Source: Gracilariopsis chorda (lineage: Eukaryota > Rhodophyta > Florideophyceae > Gracilariales > Gracilariaceae). From it: a stretch of 64,000 bases of DNA. The stretch spans positions 1 through 64,000 of the forward strand of contig NBIV01000161.1 of the NCBI GenBank assembly GCA_003194525.1, read 5' to 3'. A model generated the notes under the pieces. The model was not told where the DNA came from. It ran no database searches and saw nothing but the letters and a program-made list of their open reading frames with translations. Numbering within the stretch: position 1 is the first letter of the stretch; every line of letters begins with the position of its first letter. The position numbers were made by a program, and so were the translations under genes. Below are positions 58,861 to 64,000 of the stretch, piece by piece.

Positions 58861-60179
58861 ATTTTCTTGTGCAGAAAATATTCATTTGTATTATTTTGAT
58901 AAATAAGTAGAGTGAATAGCAAAAGATTGTGCTTGAATTAGCTTTATTTATTTTTGGGTATTAGAGCCTCTTGTTGCTGAAATTGGAATTCGGTGCAGAT
59001 ACAGCAAAACCTTTGCGACTCAATCAGAGTTATTATTCTTGCTTTTTATGCCTGTAAATCTGCTTTTGTCTTTGAGCAATGCTTTGGTTCGTTTACAATT
59101 ACTCTCTATCTACAAGACGGAATACGGCAAGATGTGCACAGATAGAGTTCGTGTCTAAAAATGAATTCCCGAAAGGACTACTATTTGCTTCCTTATAGTT
59201 TGTAAGTTGATCAAGAGAAAGTAGAACAAGTTTTATTGGCATTGTTCGGGGGAATTTGTACAAGAATAAAAGAAAGAGGATATGTTTTGCGATGAAGGTT
59301 GTGCAGTTGTGCGCCTTAAAATTGAAGCTATTGCAAAATGTCATTCAAATCGAAGAATTTTGTGAAACAAGATGTGCGAATCATTTCACCGCTGGGATAA
59401 TGTAGCGTCCAGGTTGGTGCTGTGTGGCCTCACCTGTTGCGAACATATGGTCATGTAACAGAGTGGATATTTGGAAGGATCCGAGAAGCTGCGGAGAGTC
59501 GTTGAAGAAAGCCACTTTACTACTACTGTAAATAGGCCGCATGTGCAGCGCTTTCAGATCCTTCTGGTCAGCGTTTATAATTTTTTCTTGCTCTGCAGAC
59601 TGTATAGCAAAGATTTTTCCTCTACGCAGAGCTCTCTGTGCTACTCTCCCCTGTTCACCGTGCTTTCCCTCCCCGGTCTTGATGGTTCTCGTTCCGTCGA
59701 CGTCATCGTTGCTGGCTATCCCCACAAATGTCCTAAGCATATCTTTGTATATCTCTTTTGCAAGCAAAACAACTCTTTATCGACCGGCCATGTTTGGTTT
59801 TCTTTTGCAGAGCCCGTTTTCCTTGTTTGCCAACAGTAAAAAGGGTACAAGGATACGAAAATGTCATGCCAACTGTGTTCAACACGGATAAGCCCGGACT
59901 GCTCAGCGTACCTATAGAGTTCCCTAGCTTATCTCCTTTTCTGATTGTGGCAATCATACTCTTTTCCGGAGATGCTGGTACATTCATTCGCCATTTTTGG
60001 ACGCACGTTGGAGACATATTCTACTACTCAGGTTTAGGTCTGTGAAGCAATCGGGGTGAAAGATCAGCCATCCTTTCGATTGTATTGTAGAAGAACGACC
60101 TCTGCACAAGAGAAGTATTGTGAAGGAACTATGGGTCTGAGCTGACAAAGTTCGGATCATTGCTGCTCGTCTGCTGTGA
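58861..60179. other. Stretch between integrase remains and LTR relic; unrecognised minus-strand frames
   Basis: Two overlapping minus-strand frames, 95 codons at 59733-60017 and 129 codons at 59381-59767, could be parts of one small gene with a frame change (for example KEIYKDMLRTFVGIASNDD and GRYIIPAVK at its end). No family is recognised, and they do not resemble the antisense ORF expected at this place in the element lineage. A plus-strand frame over the same bases is equally unsupported. Confidence 0.3.
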
Positions 60180-60615
60180 CGTGGTGTATTCGGGTGCCGG
60201 TTAGGGACATACCAGGAGACCTGCCAAGTACCAAGTTACTGTGGTCTCAGGTTTATTTCTGTAGTAGTTTCAATTAGTTTTTAGGGTAGTTCCCGGCGGT
60301 AAGAGCGCATCGTTGACCAGATAGGTTGGCTCGAGTGCCACCAACCTCCGAAGAGTAAAGCCAAGCACCATCGCATTCTTCTTGCTACCGTATGCAGCTA
60401 CTAGACGCCAAAGGCCTCCAAGCCATCGATATCATTCTCCCGACTTGTAGAAACTTCATATAGTGCCCGTGTATTGCGCTTTGCTGCGAGTTGGTTTCCA
60501 CGCTACTAGTAGACCCAGTGGACTTCCGCCCCAGTGGCTGGCTCTCTGCCGCTACTATCCCTCAGTAGACTACTACTCCAGTTGGCCAAAAGACGTAGTA
60601 TATAACTATATGCAT
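60180..60615 (+). repeat. Diverged LTR relic, opposite orientation to the old chromovirus LTRs
   Basis: The reverse complement of the 26580-27071 LTR aligns in blocks here: TTGGCTCGAGTGC, GAGTAAAGCCAAGCACCA, TATTGCGC, CCAGTGGACT, CCAGTGGCTGG, CTCTGCCGCTACTA and a terminal AGTTGGCC segment. Outer ends are worn. It is likely the 3' LTR of the plus-strand gypsy relic to its left. Confidence 0.6.
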
Positions 60616-60937
60616 ACACCAAACAAAGAAATGGAACCACGTGAGGGCCCGTTTTTAGTTTTAGTCCTCTACGCAAAAACCTGACAGCCCCTTACGCTTT
60701 GCATGTGATGAAGCATTGTTAGTCTGTTTTCCTCCTCCATAAGGAAATTTGGTATCATGTTTAGCTTTGTATTTTGTCATTGTTCGTTTTCTTTTCTTGC
60801 CAGGCAAGATCAAGCACGGCAAAAGACTGCTTTGTCAGGGTATAACAGAAGAATAAGATATGTTCATTCATTTATCGTCTTTCATCAACTGTCAACTTAA
60901 ATATATAAGTTAGTCTCAATAAAAAACACTACATGAA
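60616..60937. other. Intergenic, nothing recognised
   Basis: An AT-rich spacer leading to the Cys-rich gene. No gene or repeat is supported. Confidence 0.35.
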
Positions 60938-61996
60938 ATGATCATAAAACTGTTCCTAGTTTCATTCTTCTTTTTTGCTCTTTACTGTGCTGCACAAGCA
61001 TCATTTTTAAAAGCCCTCTGTCGAGGGAATGACTTAAAAACATCTGTGCTCATATTGAGGTGAGGCAAGGTGAAGTATCTCTAGATGGTTCAAGAGACAA
61101 GCTCAACTTTGAGGGATGTACAGAGTCAAGTGATTGTGCTGGATCTCGACAGTGTTTGACCTCTTGCGAGGACCAATTCATTTCGTGTAATGGACAAGGA
61201 TGCTTTTGCGTGATCCAATAATTTGGTCAAGCTCATAGTTATTGTGATAAAGGTGAAAGTTGCAAAGGTTACGGACCTAAGTTTGTTTGCGGAGGGTCTA
61301 GTTTTCCCGGCGTACAACTGAAATTCGAACAATGCCGCTCCTCAGATGACGTGTACGTCCATGTTTACATGTTGTCGGCAAGGGTGAATGCAACAGTGCA
61401 GGTACATTTATTTGCTTGGCGGACGCTTTAAAAGCACTTTAGATAGTGACTGTCACAGCGACGAGACTTGTCAACAGTTTGGAGCACACTCTGTACGTGC
61501 ATACAAGTTTTTCAAACCTGCACTGGCAGAAGAAAAACAAACCCTTAGCATGGATCAGGAGTTAGACGGGAAGCTAAACTATGAATCATATACGGGTTAA
61601 AGTGAGTGTGCTGGATCGCTAACATGTTTGACGGTATCTGAAAACCAATTCGTCCGATGCAGAAGAGACCATTGCTCCTGCCTCACTGCCGACGCTCGAT
61701 GTCAAACGACGGATGAATGTGATGAAGGTGAAACTTGCGAAGGATTTGGAACTAAGTTTGTTTGCCGTGCGTCTGCATTTACTTCGGTACTGCTTAATTC
61801 GAACAATGCCTTTCCTCAGAAGACTGTGTAGAATTTCGTTCCTGTGTCGACAGTGTTGGACAAAATTCGAGTAGAAATGCAAGTACTTGTATCTATTTGA
61901 AGCACATAATGGAATGCACATTGGATAGCGACTGTCTTGACGATGAGACATTCGAAAAGTTCGGAGATCAATCTGTATGTGTATAAAAGTATCTGG
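60938..61996 (+). pseudogene. Secreted Cys-rich modular protein gene (A-B-A-B), broken
   Basis: The ATG at 60938 opens a clear signal peptide (MIIKLFLVSFFFFALYCAAQA), but that frame stops at 61063. Downstream the plus strand codes two kinds of Cys-rich module twice. Module A (about 61.11-61.30 and 61.61-61.79 kb) reads C-x-C-A-G-S...C-L-T...C, then G/D-E-x-C-x-G-[FY]-G-x-K-F-V-C. Module B (about 61.32-61.52 and 61.80-61.99 kb) starts FEQCxSS-[ED]-D or its equivalent and ends D-S-D-C-x-D-E-T-...-F-G-x-x-S-V. The two A copies match well, so the gene grew by tandem duplication. In-frame stops lie in the first A copy (after CFCVIQ), before the second A and after the second A, and there is a frame change in the first B. 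No family is named; secreted Cys-rich multimodule proteins are frequent in red algae. Confidence 0.6.
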
Positions 61997-62479
61997 ATCT
62001 TTCACAGGTTCATTTATTTCGTAGATCACCAGTTCTAGTCTCGAGTGCAGCGTTGTTGCGGATTGTGATGGTGGGGGAGTTTGTCGTGAAAATTTCGATA
62101 GCAAAGGGATGCCAGATCAGAATAATAATAAATACACATATGCATATATGACCACCACCTTCTTTTCATTTGGATGAAAGAAGTTCGATACAGATATATC
62201 TATCTCCTACGTGTAAGCTATCTGGGGAATTTCCATAACATGCGGAATAGTTGCACAACTGAAGGCAAACTTGCAGCGCCCGTATTTCTGACTGATACGT
62301 CAGGCACTGCCGCCCCTTCTGTTGACCTACGTGGAAAAGGCGGGGAGGGGTAGAGTCCCTATGGGATTCGATATCATTTTAAGAGCCAACCCCCTCTTGC
62401 CGCTTCCCCCCCGGGCGCCCCGCTCTGCCGCGTCCCGCGTCTTGTCGCCAGACATCGCAACGCACTCGCTATCCGCCAC
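61997..62479. other. Intergenic, nothing recognised
   Basis: A few short ATATA-rich tracts near 62.15-62.2 kb and a GC-rich shift near 62.39 kb; no gene is supported. Confidence 0.3.
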
Positions 62480-63110
62480 GCTTCAGACTTTTCCCATACC
62501 AAGCCACTCCCCCCAGACAACTTGCGATACCTCTCCGTTCAGGCTCACCTCAATGACTGGAAAGTTCTGCTCGAGTGGCTTCCCCACCAGCTCTCTGATC
62601 TCCACCTTCCCCACACGAAACGTCCTGTCCGCTGATCCCAGCACAACAATTGATCCGTCACAGCTTCACGCAAGGCAATACACCCGGTCCGTGTAACCCA
62701 TCAGCTGCTTTCGCAGCGGGTCTCCGTCCTCCATCTTCCACTGCCACACCGTGTTGTCACGTGAGTCTGACACAACACGCTTTCCGTCAGCGCTCCATGC
62801 AACACAGTGAACTGAGCCTGTGTGTCAAAACAAGCAGCTGCGCCACGATATCTCGGCATTCAACATCTCACACTTTCACAGTGTTGTATTGGGAACCAAA
62901 ACTCACAGCGTTCCCTTCCAGGCTCTGCGCCACACAAAACACCCAGCTTCTATGTCCAACAAGCGGCCCTTCTACCGCTTCCATGCTTTCCAACTCCCAT
63001 ACGTGCACAGTCAAGTCATACGCCCCGGACACAACACGCTTTTCATCTGGGCTCCAAGCAACAAACCATACTACTGCTAGTGGGCGGTTGTCCTTTGCAC
63101 GCTTTTATCA
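62480..63110 (-). pseudogene. WD40-repeat protein remnant, at least four blades
   Basis: Read on the minus strand, one frame gives successive WD40 units: WFVAWSPDEKRVVSGAYD followed by LTVHVWEL; GHRSWVFCVAQS...FGSQYNTVKV; HTGSVHCVAWSADGKRVV followed by SRDNTVWQW; and GYTDRVYCLA...LGSADRTFRV. Each unit has the GH/SxD signature and the V-x-V/x-W end of a beta-propeller blade. Stops occur at the Trp position of one blade (KV*D for KVWD) and in two other places, one being an opal codon after YCLA. No start or end of a full propeller is present, so it is a broken fragment of a longer repeat gene. The near-consensus blades resemble the large WD40 families with NACHT or TPR partners, but no partner domain is in view. 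Confidence 0.65.
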
Positions 63111-63419
63111 TCATCTATTTCCGCCTTGCCTTAGTCGAGGCCGTGCATTTATTGTGCTGGCCGCCGCAGCACTCTCTTAGCTAATAATCATTCTTAGTCT
63201 ACTAGCGTTTGGCATTGCACGCCAGTGCTGGTACTCTCGAGCTATGAATAAATTTTCAAGCTACTCTCCGGCAAACAAGGGTACAAAAAGGGCTGTTGTT
63301 ATCCGGTGTCGTAAAATCGTGCAACATGACACTCACATGGCACTCTCGAGGAGGGTCAAACTCCTCGGAAATCATAAGTGTCGTCTCCTTCGAAGTATCT
63401 TCTTCTGACGTGCACAAGT
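63111..63419. other. Intergenic, nothing recognised
   Basis: No gene, repeat or structured element is supported in this spacer. Confidence 0.35.
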
Positions 63420-63830
63420 TTCTTTTTTTTAGTGAGAATATCGCTATTTTGAGGAACTTGGAACGAAGAACGGGTATTGAAGTTCCTCGGCTACCTCGAA
63501 GGTGAGGAATTTGAAGTCTATTAGAAGAACTTCGTTTCGGGTTCTGATTTAACTGCTGGTGCACTTAAATACGATAAATTAAATTCAGCCTTCTTAGAAC
63601 GGTTTGGTTGGACTGAAGAACGCGAGAAATACATTTGCCAGACTGTCTCCTCCAGGTTAGAATACGTTGAATTGTTGGGATCATAGAAAACATTGAACAC
63701 ACTTTTCCAGAAGGCATGATTCAGCTCCGAGGCCCAGTTTGGGTTGATTCGGAAGGCTGTGATGTAATTCTCAGATTTTGCTCAGTTTATTATCTTTCGG
63801 GGAGTGGCAGACTTGAAGTGCAACGCCCTC
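63420..63830 (+). mobile_element. Gag relic of a Ty3/gypsy element, related to the 10.4-kb fossil
   Basis: Plus-strand remains align in order with gag of the fossil at 10.4-10.9 kb: a FLGYLEGEEFEVY segment with FLEKKAFEF, FLERF with FINRF, LFQKA with LFQKA, and FGLIRKAVM...FAQFIIFRGVAD with FGLLRKAVM...LAQFIVFRGAED. It is broken by several changes and no other parts are in view; more may lie beyond the right edge of the window. Confidence 0.65.
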
Positions 63831-64000
63831 AGGGAGGGATTCTTGGTACTTGATTGTTTTCCCGATATTATCGGTTGTGTAGTGTGTATATGAACTACGC
63901 CCCACTACGGTGGGTATGGACACGTGGGACACGGTTTTGGGTCAATTGGCGGTTGGCCACAGTAGTGGATGTTGCCACGGAATGTGGAGTATTTTAGTTA

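Larger units (their letters stand above)
41100..60615 (+). mobile_element. Old plus-strand Ty3/gypsy relic split by three younger insertions
   Basis: Scattered remains in one orientation. Gag-like sequence lies at about 41.1-42.06 kb (a Lys/Arg-rich stretch, then DFKIFEGDDLISIIDFF). The segment after protease lies at about 48.1-48.94 kb (LSKSTVIAVAFPALG, matching LPKGMVLGIALPAP of the old chromovirus). RT remains are at 54.22-54.96 kb (an ATQLRISLVSKTKP region, FCIAYRKLN, FFRLFRMPYEF). RNase H is at about 57.8-58.33 kb (LDTDASATHVSRCL, GRLARCR) and the integrase N-terminus at about 58.6-58.86 kb (NALRRSFYRPIWAHDVYV). An LTR relic closes it near 60.2-60.6 kb. It is heavily decayed. The gaps are occupied by the elements at 43.27-48.11 and 48.95-54.22 kb and by the transposase-type gene at 55-57.8 kb. 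That all pieces are one element is inference. Confidence 0.6.

Noticed and set aside
59471-59891. Plus-strand frames of 116-122 codons
   Set aside because: They lie antisense to equally open minus-strand frames; neither strand is supported by a domain.
1-64000. CRISPR arrays, rRNA and tRNA genes
   Set aside because: No regularly spaced direct repeats, rRNA core motifs or cloverleaf-forming sequences were noticed.

Overview
The window looks like nuclear DNA of an intron-poor protist or alga. The few host-type genes are single exons, protein-coding space is sparse, and most recognisable sequence is transposable-element DNA. A red alga fits best: secreted Cys-rich modules, a secreted single-domain malectin-like protein, WD40 repeats and chromodomain Ty3/gypsy elements. 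An oomycete is the main alternative, because two families here (a PiggyBac-like protein with an embedded YqaJ-like nuclease, and a SANT/Myb-like coiled-coil protein) resemble ones I associate with oomycetes. The species cannot be settled from sequence alone.

Layout. 1 to ~10.3 kb: a minus-strand Ty3/gypsy chromovirus with open gag, pol and chromodomain frames. A 519-codon ORF runs on the opposite strand between the chromodomain and the left LTR, which lies outside the window. 10.4-13.8 kb: a plus-strand gypsy fossil lacking integrase. 14.3-18.1 kb: host territory with a GNAT acetyltransferase carrying a Pro-Pro-Ala-Glu-Ala minisatellite and a secreted malectin-like protein. 18.5-22.8 kb: a decayed PiggyBac-like transposase gene with a YqaJ-like nuclease segment inside it. 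22.85-23.6 kb: a convergent, broken SANT/Myb-like gene. 23.6-26.6 kb: AT-rich DNA with two clean hairpins and a short tandem repeat. 26.58-37.21 kb: an old, complete-length but broken chromovirus of the same lineage as the first, with recognisable remains of the same antisense ORF.

37.2 kb to 60.6 kb is a nest. An old plus-strand gypsy relic (pieces from ~41.1 kb to an LTR relic ending near 60.6 kb) appears to have been split by a young 4.85-kb chromovirus (43.27-48.11 kb, 201-bp LTRs with 3 differences), an older 5.27-kb chromovirus (48.95-54.22 kb, exact CGGTA target duplication, LTRs ~10% different), and a DUF7869-like transposase-type gene (~55-57.8 kb). 60.9-64 kb holds a broken secreted Cys-rich protein gene with A-B-A-B modules, a broken WD40-repeat gene on the minus strand, and a gag relic related to the 10.4-kb fossil.

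The strongest leads are the antisense ORF kept in two diverged gypsy elements, the transposase with an embedded nuclease, and the three-deep nest. No CRISPR array, rRNA or convincing tRNA gene was seen.
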